This document shows, in pieces, positions 32,154-43,242 of a DNA stretch of 64,000 bases. The DNA is from Deroplatys truncata (taxonomy: Eukaryota; Arthropoda; Insecta; Mantodea; Mantidae). The number at the start of each line of letters is the position of its first letter. Position 1 is the first letter of the stretch. The stretch covers positions 131,568,295 to 131,632,294 of the forward strand of contig CM060977.1 in assembly GCA_030765065.1 (NCBI GenBank), given 5' to 3'. The position numbers and the translations under genes were made by a program. The notes beneath the pieces are model-generated. The model saw nothing but the letters and a program-made list of their open reading frames with translations. It did no database searches and was not told where the DNA came from.

Positions 32154-33084
32154 TGCTCTATCCACACTGATTAACATTTAACAAAACTTGTATGTTAACA
32201 GTTTGCATGCTGGCCAAATTTCGATCACAGAATTGATTTAACATGTTACCAAAAGAGTTGTGCTGGACACTTTTTACATGTTGGGTGTTTTCCGCTTTTA
32301 ATTGAAAACTTGTTAAGTCAATTCACTTTCACTGTATGTGATCGGGTAAACTTTGGAAGTTTCCAGACTGTAACCATGTCAACGGAGTACATCTGATTCC
32401 TTCATGCTATTGTGTTTGGTAGTTCTGTGTTGACTTGTTCTGTGCTCGTATCCTTGATTTGGTTTGCTTCATGTGAAGTTATGGAATGGACGAAAGTAAA
32501 GACACCTTCATTAATAAAATCTTTTTGAGGCTATCATTATGTAACATTGTAATATATCTAATAAAATGATGGACAACTATACCAAACTAAGCGCAATTTA
32601 TTGTTGTTCCAGAAGCAATATCAGAAAAAAATAGCGTCTCACTTTGTTAGAGAATTGCAAAAAAGGTTCAAGTTTCGCAGCTGGGATTGCTGCTCTCAAA
32701 TGTGTGTCCTTTTTGTGAATTATAGGTTAGGAACCTTGCTCAAAACAAAGTTGAAGTTCTCAAGAAACTGAAGACAAACCTGCTCCGAAATTTAAACTCA
32801 TTCAGAATATTTTCACTCCCATGCCGATTAACAAGATAAAGCCTCATCACCTTCTACTTTTCTTTTTATTGCATACCAAGCACAGATAAAAATAGCAGTA
32901 GTCAAATCCTCATCACTGGAGTCTATTTTGGTTTTGGTTGAGAGATTTTGTTGTCCCAACAAGTGGGATAGAATGTTAAAGGTTCACAGTTACAACATGT
33001 TGAAGGCATTTGACATGTTGAATGAAACATTTTCTTAATTGTTGAATGTTAACTGTTGATATGTTGAACAGTGTGGACTCGCCT
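32154..33084 (-). mobile_element. PIF/Harbinger-like transposon, internally deleted
   Basis: The left TCCACACTGATTAACATTTA pairs with the inverted right end (GAGTCCACACTGTTCAACAT). Subterminal TGTTGAA/TTCAACA and GTTAAC motifs repeat near the right side (about 32990-33075), a common Harbinger feature. A transposase N-terminal relic lies at 32600-32935 on the minus strand. A 3-bp duplication could not be confirmed because the outermost bases differ. At about 930 bp it lacks the catalytic domain. Confidence 0.5.
32600..32935 (-). pseudogene. PIF/Harbinger transposase N-terminal relic
   Basis: The minus strand reads DSSDEDLTTAIFICAWYAIK, a stop, then NEFKFRSRFVFSFL, and later PIIHKKDTHLRAAIPAAKLE. 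Insect Harbinger transposases (DDE_Tnp_4) begin with an SSDE-type acidic start, an EFRSFLRM block and a KKDTHMRKAI.AEERL block before the nuclease core. The order here is the same, with stops near 32825 and 32730 and frame changes. The DDE core is not present. Confidence 0.55.
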
Positions 33085-33212
33085 TTAGACATACATGTTG
33101 TGACTTGAGACTAACATTCTGTTCTGATACTATGGAGAATTATCAACACTTTTATCTATTCTTAGCACTACTGTTTGTTCTGCGTTGGTATTTGTTTTAA
33201 TTGTACTAAATA

Positions 33213-33709
33213 CAGGGTTATTCAAAAAGAACGAACAGATTTTAAATATTCATCTTTAACGAACGACAATAGATAGCGACACATACGAAACATCACTGAA
33301 TAGAGGAAAGTTCAACGTTTTAGGCTCCACCGATTAGCTCCATTCAGTGCCTGCAGCGGCACTGTGTTTGTTTACGAGAAAATGGCGCCTACAAAGAAAG
33401 AGCCGTTTTGTGTGCTGCATTATGCAAAGAGTGAATCCATTTTTTCAGCGTGCGTTTCATTGTAGGTTCAACAAGGAGCCGCCTATTCATAAAAGTTTAC
33501 AATTGATACAATAAATTCGCAGAAGATGGTTGCGTATGCAACCGGTAAAGCACTGGTCGTCCTCGCATAACAAATGGTGCTCATTTTGAACACATAAAAT
33601 AAAATTGTGAACTTTTCACTATTCAGTGATGTATCGCACGTGTCGCCATCTATTATTGTTCATTAGAAATAAATATTTAAAATCTGTTCCTTCTTTTTGA
33701 ATAACCTTG
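33213..33709 (+). mobile_element. Deleted mariner-superfamily element with DUF4817-like start (497 bp)
   Basis: The left end CAGGGTTATTCAAAAAGAAC pairs with the inverted right end (CAAGGTTATTCAAAAAGAAG) and continues through AGATTTTAAATATT. TA lies at 33211-33212 and 33710-33711. Inside, the plus strand encodes MAPTKKEPFCVLHYAKSES and, after a frame change, FNKEPPIHKSL, the DUF4817 helix-turn-helix region. The rest of the gene is deleted, leaving the two ends plus part of the first domain. Confidence 0.78.
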
Positions 33710-33711
33710 TA

Positions 33712-34466
33712 TTAAAGCCCAACCATTGAAAGAAGACATATTCCTCCGCACAACGAAGCGCAAAAGTAGTATTTTTTTTAAAATTCGTTTAAATTTATTG
33801 CATAAAATATAAAAAAAATAAGGCCTAAGTTGTAACAAAACCTCTGAATAAGAAAATATCGTGTTTGGATTAAGAAGAATTGCTCAAAAATATATCTACA
33901 TAGCATAAAAATATGTAGAAAATGTAAAATCTAAAGCATTGATTTCTCAGTTGATAAAATACACATTTAGCATTGCTGAAATATCTGCCAACGTTTGGTA
34001 TATTATTATTAATATTGGAAAATTTCAAAGAGGGAGTTGATACTGCCAAACGGAGCTAGAAATCTTTCAACTGACATCAAAGAGAATGAAATGTTTCAAT
34101 TGTAAGGTTTTCAATAGTATACGTTTTCATTTATCTTTCCTAACGACTCTCTCCTTTCGCTAATAAACAGCTGCTGAATATGTGGTTTTTGCTTTTAGGT
34201 TTAATGAAATCCAGTTTTCCAACAGTGACCTTTGTCTCTGGCTCTTTAACTATTACAGCAGCCAAAAGCTTTCCAATATGTTACTAACTACTTTGTGACG
34301 AAATGTTTGGTTGCAATTGATTAAGTCTGCCTCTGGGCCACAACTTCACTAGAATGGTCAGTCACAGTCAAACAGGCAAAGTGTGTTTGGAAATTAATTC
34401 ATAGTTGTCAATCTGAAAATCCTTGTTACACGTACCAAAACAGCACAAAGTCCTCATGATGCTCTA
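33712..34466. other. AT-rich spacer, nothing recognised
   Basis: No gene, terminal repeat or SINE was identified. Confidence 0.5.
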
Positions 34467-35345
34467 CTGTTACTACCTTCTCTCCACGTACATAGTAGGT
34501 AGAGAAGGATTGCATTTTACCCAAAAATTCGATTCCGAGATTTCACTGTAACATATTTTGAGGTACCTGAACTCCCCCTTCAAAAAAATCTGATGTGTTG
34601 CAGTCACATGGCTTTCTCTACTCTTGTACAAACTATTTTTACAAGCGCTTATTCTCCATATGCTTCATGTCAATCGATATAAACATTTGCAGACTCTATC
34701 TCATTGCTAAGTTTCTTGTAGATGTAAGATGAATATATATTTACAAGGGCAACATAGAAAAACAGTAGCTTTTAAGCACATACATATCTCTTAATAGCTG
34801 GTTGCTAGGTGCAGCACTATTCCCTTTGCCACAGATTAATACTCTTTGCATATCCAAGACAAACAAATGAATAACGAATTCCCATTTGAGAAAATAAGTA
34901 TTGAACAATTTAAGGGAATAACAAGCAATATTTCGAAAATGGTTCACTCAACAAAAAAATGTATATGACATAAATTGTGTATTTTAACGCGCTCTACATT
35001 TTTTGTGTAGTAAAAGCTTGTCTATCTCTTATGGTTTACCAGTTATGCAAAAGTCGTTCACAATGAAGAATACTTTTGGAGACATTCCCAGAAAATTCAA
35101 GATATACATATTATTTGTCATAAAAATATCTTAAACATATGATATTTTAATCAAAATCGTTAGAGCCATTTTTGAGAAAATTAAAATTTTCGAAAAATGT
35201 TCCATGTAAAGGGTAATCTGGGGTAGGGGATTTTCTTGAAAACCTTCGGGTCGCATCTCTGGAAGATACTGAACCTAAATACCAAGTTTGGTGTTTATCC
35301 GACTGTTCGTTTCTGAGTTATGCTGTTCACAGACAGACAGACACA

Positions 35346-35381
<36 letters not shown>

Positions 35382-36274
35382 CATGTTTCCAAAAGTGCTT
35401 TTTTGGATTCAAGGGATCTCAAAACATGTATTTCCGGTGAAATCTCGGTATCGAATTTTTTAGTGGAATACAATACTTCCCCTACTTACTATACGTAGTA
35501 GAGAAAGTAAAAATTAGAAAAAAGGTTTGTGTGTGTGTGTGTGTGTGTCTGTCTTTGAACAGCTTAACTCAAAAACGAAAAGTGAGAAAAATACCAAATT
35601 TGGTATTTAAGTTCAGTATCTTCCAAAGATGCGACATGAAGATTTTCAAGAAAATTCCCCCCCAAACCACCCTTTACATGCAACATTTTTAGAAATACTT
35701 TATTTTCACAAAAACGGCCTTAACGATTTGATTAAAGTACCATATATTAAAGATATATACATAAATAAAATGTATATATTGAATTTTCTGGGAATAGCCT
35801 GTGAAGTCTTCTTCATTCGGAAGGAATTTGTATAATCTTGTATAACCAGTAAACGTTAAACGATAGACGAAAACGCATTACACAAAAAATGCATATAGAT
35901 CTCTTTAAATCGCACAATTTATTTCAAATAACTTTTAGTGGCAACAGCCATTCCCGAGATATCCGTTATTAATGCTTTGAATTTTTCAATTCTTTGTCAT
36001 TCTTTTCAAGTCTTGCCAACATTCAGTTGTTTCTCGCTTTGCATGGAAACAGTATGGAATTTTGAGGCCAGCATATAGCGTCTAGTTCTTATACATTTTG
36101 ACTATCGCTATTCCTTTTGCATTTATAACGAAATATGTAATGTAGCTACTTCTGCAAAAGTTTGTCTCTATTAAAACAAGTAGATAGCAAAATAAGCTTT
36201 CGTAAGAATAGTTTCTATACCCATTAATAAATGATATAGGGGTAGAGAAAGTTATGTGAATGTAAAACATCGGA
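34467..36274 (+). mobile_element. Family-B repeat B1, interrupted by A6
   Basis: The left part (34467-34587) runs from CTGTTACTACCTTCTCTCC through the ATTCGATTCCGAGATTTCAC block. The right part (35514-36274) resumes at TTAGAAAAAAGGTTTGTGTG, has a GT tract at 35527-35548, and ends GTGAATGTAAAACATCGGA. Together they follow the B order seen at 41301-42363. Landmarks are ACGATAGACGAAAACGCA, ACAGTATGGAATTTTGAGG and CCCATTAATAAATGATA. No coding capacity. Confidence 0.78.
34588..35513 (-). mobile_element. Family-A repeat A6, nested in B1
   Basis: The plus strand begins ATCTGATGTGTTGCAGTCAC and ends TAGAGAAAGTAAAAA. An (AC)n tract spans about 35337-35378 at the family's fixed position. The insertion point lies in the A/T homopolymer stretch of B1 between CTTCAAAAAA and TTAGAAAAAA. 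No duplicated target is evident beyond the homopolymer. Confidence 0.82.
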
Positions 36275-36855
36275 ATTTTTTAAAGCGTGCTCCGATTCAT
36301 GTTTTGTTGACAAAAATATGTGATATATCGCTGACAGAGATTAATATGTAGATCACGTGGAGCAATACTTGTTGCAGGTTGGCAGATCTATATATTTAAG
36401 AAAATGCATTCCCATCATTTTGGTAGTACCTTAGAACTGGACATACTCTTAAGTTTACATAAAATGTAGCAAAAAAGTTTTACAAAAAAATTATGCTGTT
36501 TGCATTTTTTTTCCCAGCTTACATAGATATGCTTAAAGAAGTATATACTTCGGAGAAATTTTCAGAATGGATTTTGCTCATGATCTTGACAATCTAATTA
36601 TTCTTCTGGAACTGTTAAAAAAATCGATTTGTTCCGCAAGCCTTAATAATTTCTACTAGAAGTACAGTCGAGTGCAAAAAAAGCGCCGATATGAGGAATC
36701 GGGTTTAAATTGACAATCAATAATTAACACACCTCTGCCGCGCCATATTTCCATTCCTCACTCGGTTACAGAGGTTCGAACCAATAGAATCGGACTCATT
36801 CAGGGTCTAGTATGGACAGTCTTTGGGAGACTTTGTTTCAACCATTCAGGTGACA
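36275..36855. other. Unassigned spacer
   Basis: No recognised feature. Confidence 0.45.
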
Positions 36856-36857
36856 TA

Positions 36858-38108
36858 CACTATGTGATCAAAAGCATCCGGACACACCCTCAAACATACG
36901 TTTTTCATCTTAGGTTCATTGTGCTGCCGCCTACTGCCTGGTACTCATTATCCGCGACCTCAGTAGTCATTAGACATGGTGAAACAGCAGAATGGGACGC
37001 TCCGCGGAACTCACGGACTTCGAACGTGGTCAGGTGTTTGGGTGTCACTTGTGTCAGAAGTCTGTATGCGAGATTTTCACACTCCTACACATCCCTAGGT
37101 CCACTGTTTCTGATGTGATACTGAAGTGGAAACGTGAAGGGACATGTACAGCACAAAAGCGTACATGTCGAACACGTCCGTTGACTGACAGAGACCGCCG
37201 ACATTTGAAGAGGATCGTAAAGAGTAATAGGCAGACACCTATCCAGACCATCACACAGGAATTCCAAACTGCATCAGGATCCACTCCAAGTACTATGATA
37301 GTTAGACGTGAGGTGAGAAACTTTGGATTCCATGGTCGAGCGGCTGCTCATAAGCCACACATCACGCAGAAAAATGCCAAACGACGCCTCGCTTGGTGTA
37401 AGGAGCGTCAACATTACACGATTGAACAGTGGCAAAACGTTGTATGGAGTGACGAATCACGGTACACAATGTGGCGATCCGATGGCAGGGTGTGGGTATG
37501 GCGAATGCCCGCTGAACTTCATCTGCCAGCGTGTGTAGTGCCAACAGTGAAATTCGGAGGTGGTGGTGGTGTTATAGTATGGCCGTGTTTTTCCTGGAGG
37601 GAGCTTGCACCCCTTGTTGTTTTGCGTGGCACGATCACAGCGCAGACCTACATTGATATTTTAAGCACCTTCTTGCTTCCCACTGACGAAGAGCAATTCG
37701 GGGATGGCGATTGCATCTTTCAACACGATCGAGCACCTGTTCATACTGCAGGGGCTGTGGCGGAGTGGTTACACGACAATAACATCCCTGTAAAGGACTG
37801 GCCTGCACAGAATCCTGACTTGAATCCTATAGAATACCTTTTGGATGTTTTGGAACGCCGACTTCGTGCCAGGCCTCACCGACTTACATCGATACCTCTC
37901 CTCAGTTCCGCACTCCGTGAAGAATGGGCTGCCATTCCCCAAGAAACCTTCCAGCACCTGATTGAAAATATGCCTGCGAGAGTGAACGCTGTGATCAAGG
38001 TTAAGGGTGGGCCAAGACCATATTGTCTTCCAGCATTACCGATGGAGGGCGGCACGAACTTGTACGTCATTTTCAGCCAGGTGTCCTGATACTTTTGATC
38101 ACGTAGTG
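36858..38108 (+). mobile_element. Tc1-like transposon copy 2 (near-intact)
   Basis: The left end CACTATGTGATCAAAAGCAT pairs with the inverted right end (CACTACGTGATCAAAAGTAT). TA lies at 36856-36857 and 38109-38110. It is 1251 bp long and aligns throughout with copy 1. It holds one open transposase gene. Compared with copy 1 it has an extra glycine codon (near 37562) and far less damage, so it is either younger or less decayed. Confidence 0.92.
36992..38089 (+). CDS. Tc1-like transposase, DD34E (365 residues as read)
   Basis: Cut-and-paste transposase that would bind the element's terminal repeats in the nucleus and integrate at TA. The start ATG follows a short leader, about 130 bp inside the left end, and gives MGRSAELTDF. 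Residues about 10-65 form the helix-turn-helix region (CEIFTLLHIPRSTVSDVILK), followed by a second DNA-binding part to about 120. The DDE triad is present: Asp154 in WSDESRY, Asp246 in FQHDRAPVH and Glu281 in LNPIEYL, the last two 34 residues apart. Known Tc1 transposases are about 340 residues. Codon 345 is TGT where copy 1 has TGA in the aligned position, so the last 21 residues may come from loss of the ancestral stop. LLDV replaces the usual LWDV after the Glu. Activity is therefore uncertain. Confidence 0.9.
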   Translation: MGRSAELTDFERGQVFGCHLCQKSVCEIFTLLHIPRSTVSDVILKWKREGTCTAQKRTCRTRPLTDRDRRHLKRIVKSNRQTPIQTITQEFQTASGSTPSTMIVRREVRNFGFHGRAAAHKPHITQKNAKRRLAWCKERQHYTIEQWQNVVWSDESRYTMWRSDGRVWVWRMPAELHLPACVVPTVKFGGGGGVIVWPCFSWRELAPLVVLRGTITAQTYIDILSTFLLPTDEEQFGDGDCIFQHDRAPVHTAGAVAEWLHDNNIPVKDWPAQNPDLNPIEYLLDVLERRLRARPHRLTSIPLLSSALREEWAAIPQETFQHLIENMPARVNAVIKVKGGPRPYCLPALPMEGGTNLYVIFSQVS

Positions 38109-38110
38109 TA

Positions 38111-38702
38111 TAACGATTTTCTACCCCTTTCAGCGCCCAGCTAGCCCTGACCTTTCTTCATAGGGTAATTCTAGCATATCGAACTTCAGCTAAAACCAAT
38201 TAGAGGATGGATCACCTAAGGCGAGCGCGGAACACAAATTATGAGATTCTGCCAACATTCAAGAATGGAAAACAATAAAAGTAACCAAAAGCATTGGCAC
38301 GAGTTTTTGTGAGAGAGGTGCCTACTAGCTAGCTTATAAATTCCAATTTGCCCTTCCAATCTTCCTTTTACATATACTGTAATGACGTATATGCAATACC
38401 CATAATTTTATTGTAATTATGTTTACATACGAACATAAATGTAATTTCCATTAACAGATTGCTTTTCTGTTAGTTAATGAAACTGAATGAGTGCTAGCAA
38501 AAATGCCTAAACCAATTAAAAAAATTAATTACCAGCTTCGATCTACTACAGACTGCAATACATCCTGAGTTCAGCTAATCTGAAGGAAATCTGTGTTTCG
38601 AGATACACAAGTTGTACTTTTGTGACAATTTACTGAAAACACACTATTTACTTTTTATAGCAAAATCAGACTCACCTACAATAGATCGCATGCACTTGTA
38701 TG
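38111..38702. other. Unassigned spacer
   Basis: No recognised feature; mostly AT-rich. Confidence 0.45.
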
Positions 38703-38710
38703 CTATAATC

Positions 38711-38866
38711 CAAGGGTGGCGAAAACGCCTTCCTTCCGCGAGTCACCGAATATGCAATACGCACTGCATCACTCAGCAGCATGTGAAAATCAAACGGACG
38801 GTTGCAGAGAGGGAACGTGCGCCTGCGAGTCAAAATAACTCGCGAGTCACGTTTTCGCCACCTCTG
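38711..38866. mobile_element. H2: hAT-type MITE, 156 bp
   Basis: The ends CAAGGGTGGCGAAAACG and inverted CAGAGGTGGCGAAAACG are identical to H1, and so is the length. The flanks CTATAATC (38703-38710) and ACATAATC (38867-38874) are an 8-bp duplication with two mismatches, so this insertion looks older than H1 or its flank has mutated. Non-coding. Confidence 0.85.
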
Positions 38867-39039
38867 ACATAATCTATGGGAGATTTATTTTATTAGCATT
38901 TGCAAACGTTGACTTTCGGCTTTTCTTTGTTCTAATAAAATACTAACTAGCCCATTTTTGCGAGCACCCCTTCAATTGGAACACAGAATAATCTAACATC
39001 AGCCACTAGGCGTTTTGTAACAAAATGAAAATGCAATTT

Positions 39040-39063
39040 ATATTAATATTATAAAGACAGAAA

Positions 39064-39097
<34 letters not shown>

Positions 39098-40160
39098 TTT
39101 TGATAGTTATTTCACAATTGAAAAGCCCTATTCTTCCAGATGGCCACAGGATATATGTTTCCAAGAATTTGAAAACTGGGGAGCTAGGGGGTATCTTTTT
39201 CATACTCATGTCATCAAATTTCAAAGGAGTGAATCGGGAGGCTTAAAATACTTTAAAATTAAGTTATTTTAGAGGAGGAATTTAGGGGGTGTTATCTTTC
39301 ATATCACATTTCCTTTATATTTCGATGAAGTATTATGAAATAATATTTTTGGTATGATTTGGACAAAACCAGTACATTTAAATTATTCTAGAAACTAAGC
39401 CACACTTACATTCTATCCCTATTTTCAACCCCCAACATACAAATGAACCTCATTTGGCCCATATACGTTTATATGATAGGACCCAACAAAAATTATAAGC
39501 TATTTTATAACTCTAAAAAAAATACCCCTTATGTATAAATCATTACTGCTTAAACTATATGGTCAGAATATTACACAATTATACAATAGGAGTTGGCAAA
39601 AATCATAGGTTACGTCTTAACTTCCAAAAACTGTCTAATACTTACCTTTAATTACATACCACACGAAATTTTTAAAAGCTACCCTTACTTTATTTTCAAT
39701 CCCTTATATATAAAAAACTATATCGATTGGCCAACCAGAGCACAAATTTGTGCACTTGAACTGTAGGACTTGGCGAAAATTATAGGATACTATACAACTC
39801 CATAAAGCTACCATCCATACCCACGTTTTTGAACACTTTATGCACAAATTGTCACTATTTGACCAATGTGAACACAACTTTGGATATTTACGCTTTAGGT
39901 ACAAGTGTAAGTTACAGATTACTTACGACATTCAAAAAACACCGCATCCTAATTTTCAACCCAGTACTTATAGAATTTACCAATGCAATTCCGTGAAAGA
40001 CAGCTACAAGGTATAAATGTGAGGATTCAACACAAAAATATTATAGGCAATTGTATAATAATTTCATAAAGAACGGGGAGAAGTAAAGAAATTAATTATA
40101 CATTGGAGTTTACAAAGCTATCCGTGCAACGTCGGACCGCCAGCTAGTATTTTATAACGT
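39040..40160. repeat. Possible interspersed repeat with (GT)n start
   Basis: ATATTAATATTATAAAGACA precedes a (GT)16 tract at about 39065-39096, and the region ends near GTCGGACCGCCAGCTAGTA. Many invertebrate repeats have this pattern: an ATTATAAAG-GTGTGT start and a GC-richer ..CAGCTAGT end. This match is from memory and there is only one copy here. The CVCVCV frames are microsatellite artefacts. Confidence 0.35.
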
Positions 40161-40180
40161 AATTTCGTGTATAAGTATTA

Positions 40181-41022
40181 TTTTTACTTTCTCTACTACG
40201 TATAGTAAGTAGGGGAAGTATTGCATTCCACCCAAAAAATCGATACCGAGATTTCACCGGAAATACATGTTTTGAGGTGAACTGAATGCATATAAAGATT
40301 TTTGGAAACATGTCCGTCTGTGTGTCTGTCTATGAACAGCATAACTCAGAAACGAACATTCGGATAAACACCAAACTTGGTATTTAGGTTCAGTATCTTC
40401 CAGAGATGCGACACGAACGTTTTCAAGAAAATCTCCCCACCCCAAATTACCTTTACTGGAACATTTTTCGAAAATTTTAATTTTCTCAAAAATGGCTCTA
40501 ACGATTTTGAATAAAATATCATAAGTTTAAGAAATTTTACAGCAAATGAAATGTATATCTCGAATTTTCTGGGAATGTCTCCAAAAGTATTCTTCATTGT
40601 GAACGACTTTTGCATAACTGGTAAACCATAAGAGATAGGCAAAATTTTACTACAGAAAAATGAAGATCGCGTAAAAATACACAATTTATGTCATATACAT
40701 TTTTCTGTTGAGTGAAATATTTTCGAGATATTACTTGTTATTCCCTTAAATTTTCCAATACTTGTAGTTTTTCTCAAATGGGAATTGGTTACTCTTTTTT
40801 TTGTCCTGGTATTGCAAAGAGAATGAAATACTCGACATATCAACCAGCTCTTAAAATATTTGACTATCGCTTAAAGCCTACCAATTCCCCTTGCATCTAC
40901 AAGAAAATTAGCAATAAGATTAACAACTCGATATCTCGATTAACATGAAGCATATGGAGAATAAGCGTTTGTAAAAATAGTTTTACAAGAGTCGAGAAAG
41001 TCATGTGAGTGTAACACATCAG
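40181..41022 (+). mobile_element. Family-A repeat A7
   Basis: Starts TTTTTACTTTCTCTACTACG and ends AGTGTAACACATCAG before a T run. The microsatellite position holds only a short GTCTGTGTGTCTGTCT. Confidence 0.82.
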
Positions 41023-41300
41023 TTTTTTTTTCAATAAATTCTTTGTTATATCCATTATTTCCCGAATTTTTGTATTTCTAATTTTATTTCTTCTTGAGAT
41101 TCGAGAAGCCCTTCGCGAAAAATTATCTCTGTTGTTAATAATGTTCTTTCTTGTTGCCTATTCATTGCCAAGTTTCTGCTTCATGGAGTAATACATTTGT
41201 ATTATTGAATTATAAATGAGCTTTTTAGTTTTACTTAAAATGTTTTTGCTCCATAATGTCGATATTAACATTCCAATTCTTTTTCTTCCTTCATTTGTTA

Positions 41301-42363
41301 TTTTTACTTACTCTACCATGTACCTAGCAGGTAGAGAGGTATCGATAACGAGTTTTCACCGGAAATACATGTTTTGAGGCACCATGAAAAAAAAAGAATT
41401 TTTAGAAAACGGTTTGTGTGTGTGTCTGTGAACAGCATTAACTCAAAAACGAAAAGTCGGATCAACACCAAACTTGATATTTAAGTTCAGTACCTTCCAA
41501 TATTGCGACACTAAGATTTTAAAGAAAATCCGTCTACCCCAATCTACCCTTTACATAGAACATTTTATGAAATTTTTTATTATCTGAAAGTGGCTCTGAC
41601 GATTTTTATTAAAATACTCCTATATTAAAGACATTTACACAAAAAATAAATTGTATATCTTGAATTTTTTGGAAATAGCCTTTGAAGTCCTTTTCATTCG
41701 GGGGAATTTTGTATAATACTTATAACTGGTAAACGTTAAGCGATAGACGAAAACGTACCACATAAAAAAATGTAGATGTCTTTAAAACACACAGTTTATT
41801 TAAAATAACTTTTTTGTAGCATCAGCCATTTCAGATATATCCGTTTTTACAGGTTAGAATGTCGTCCTCCCTGGACTAGTGGTACCGTGTTAGCCCGTGG
41901 TTTCCAAGGTCGCGGGTTCAAACCCGGCGGAGGGCGATGGATTTTTTTTCGGGCGTAAAAATCCTTAGCAAAATTACCAGTCTTTCACGCCCAATATAGA
42001 ATGGGACGCTAAGGACCATAGTAGTTAAAGAGCCTCCATAAATAAAACTCAATTTAATTTAAAGGTTTGAATTGTTCAATACTTAAGTCATTCTTTAAAA
42101 GTTCTGTTTCAGTTGTTTCTTACGATTCCATGGAAACAGTATGGAATTTTATGGTCAGCATATAGCGCCCAGTTCGTACTAAACATTTGACTGTCGCCGT
42201 TCGCTTTGTGTCTATAACGGAATGTGTAATGTAGCTATTCTGGAAAAGTTTATTTGGACTAAAGTGAAGTAGATATAATAATAAACTTTAGTAACACTAG
42301 TTTGTATACCCATTAATAAACGATAGAGAGTAGAGAGAGTCGTGTGAATGTAACAAATCAGAT
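41301..42363 (+). mobile_element. Family-B repeat B2, interrupted by SINE S4
   Basis: Starts TTTTTACTTACTCTACCATG and ends GTGAATGTAACAAATCAGA. It gives the most complete B sequence of the window: left hairpin region, GTTTGTGTGTGTGTC tract, GCGATAGACGAAAACG, ACAGTATGGAATTTTATGG and CCCATTAATAAACGATAG. Without the SINE it is about 850 bp. Confidence 0.8.
41861..42062 (+). mobile_element. SINE S4, internal deletion, 10-bp target duplication
   Basis: Flanked by AGGTTAGAAT (41851-41860) and AGGTTTGAAT (42063-42072). The tRNA-like head is intact (A box TGGACTAGTGGT, B box GGGTTCAAACCCGGC). About 90 bp of the body, from ATGGCTTCC to the CCTCTGAGC block, is missing; the tail CATAAATAAAACTCAATTTA is present. 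Confidence 0.83.
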
Positions 42364-42419
42364 GTTTTTATTTCTAATCTACTAGTTCCATTTACTTCTA
42401 TGACTGATCCCAAATAAAT

Positions 42420-42960
42420 TTATTGACCATTCTAATTTCCTCATTGATAAACTTTAATTTTTCATCCGTGTTCATTGTTGATGATGATAATTATTCTGTT
42501 ATGTTAAAGTTAATAAAGTCCCCACACTTTATATTCTTCAATTAATTTTCTCATCATCTATGAAGCGTCTTCAATATATTGTGTTATTATTAGTTGGTCG
42601 CCTGCAAAAAGTAGTTGATGTAGGTGTAATTTTAATTTATTGGAATTGTCATCGTATTGAATTTTTGAACCATTGGAGTAAACAAGCATTTTAAAAAGTG
42701 CTAGTGATAGACAACATCCTTGTAACAGTCCCTTGTGGCAAAAAATTCCCTGGATAATAATTTCCCATTTTACTTTGCACTTATTTCCCTTTTAATATTT
42801 CTACCATATCTTAACTTATGGAACACTGTCGTAATGTTTGCCATAGTAGCTTCCTGCTTTGTAAAATTTTTCCAAAATGTTCTTTCCCTGAACCTTTTTT
42901 CTTAGTTTGAACTGTGAGATTCATTTTATACTCCTCCATCTCTGTAAGATTATACTGACA
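42420..42960 (-). pseudogene. LINE reverse transcriptase fragment
   Basis: The minus strand reads CHKGLLQGCCLSLALFKM, the RT motif B (G..QGC.LSP.LF), then LHLHQLLFAGDQLIITQYIE. In active relatives that position reads LLFADDQ, so the first catalytic Asp is replaced by Gly. A stop follows at EDAS, then MMRKLIEEYKVWGL. QGCCLSP and a FADDQ box suggest a non-jockey clade, RTE- or CR1-like in style; this is inferred from memory. Frameshifts make it inactive. The upstream part is cut off by SINE S5. Confidence 0.7.
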
Positions 42961-42965
42961 ATTAA

Positions 42966-43235
42966 AAAATGTCTTCCTCCATGGTGTTGTGGTTATCACG
43001 CTAGCCTCTAGTTCCCGAGGTTGCGGGTTCAAACCCCCTCAGCATGGCTTCCTTCGGAAGGGAAGTAAAGCCGGTGGTCCCGTGTCGTAGATTTATGGCA
43101 CGTAAAAGAACCTCAAGCGTAATAAAGAGGCCTCTGAGCAAAATTACCAGTCTTTCACGACCAATATAGAATGGGACGCTAAGGGCCGCAGCAGTTAAAG
43201 AGCGTCCATAAATAAAACTCAATTTAATTTAATTT
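42966..43235 (+). mobile_element. SINE S5, internal deletion, 7-bp target duplication
   Basis: Flanked by CAATTAA (42959-42965 and 43236-43242). Head: A-box-like TGGTGTTGTGGTTATCAC and B box GGGTTCAAACCC. A deletion joins the B box almost directly to CTCAGCATGGCTTCC. Tail AATAAAACTCAATTTAATTT. Confidence 0.78.
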
Positions 43236-43242
43236 CAATTAA

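Noticed and set aside
31919-32167. 82-residue minus-strand ORF that looks fairly protein-like
   Set aside because: No known motif, and it starts inside the Harbinger terminal repeat. Kept only as an unassigned spacer note.
34467-36274. Families A and B as canonical Helitrons
   Set aside because: They do not end in CTRR and have asymmetric inverted repeats. The Helentron/HINE type fits better.
39064-39272. ORFs beginning CVCVCVCV
   Set aside because: They are translations of a GT microsatellite.
39040-40160. A canonical Helitron ending CTAG-T
   Set aside because: The right end CAGCTAGT is suggestive but no hairpin or TC-type left end is clear, and only one copy is visible.
41861-41940. tRNA genes at the heads of S-family repeats
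   Set aside because: The same head recurs in several copies with target duplications, so these are SINE promoters and not tRNA genes.
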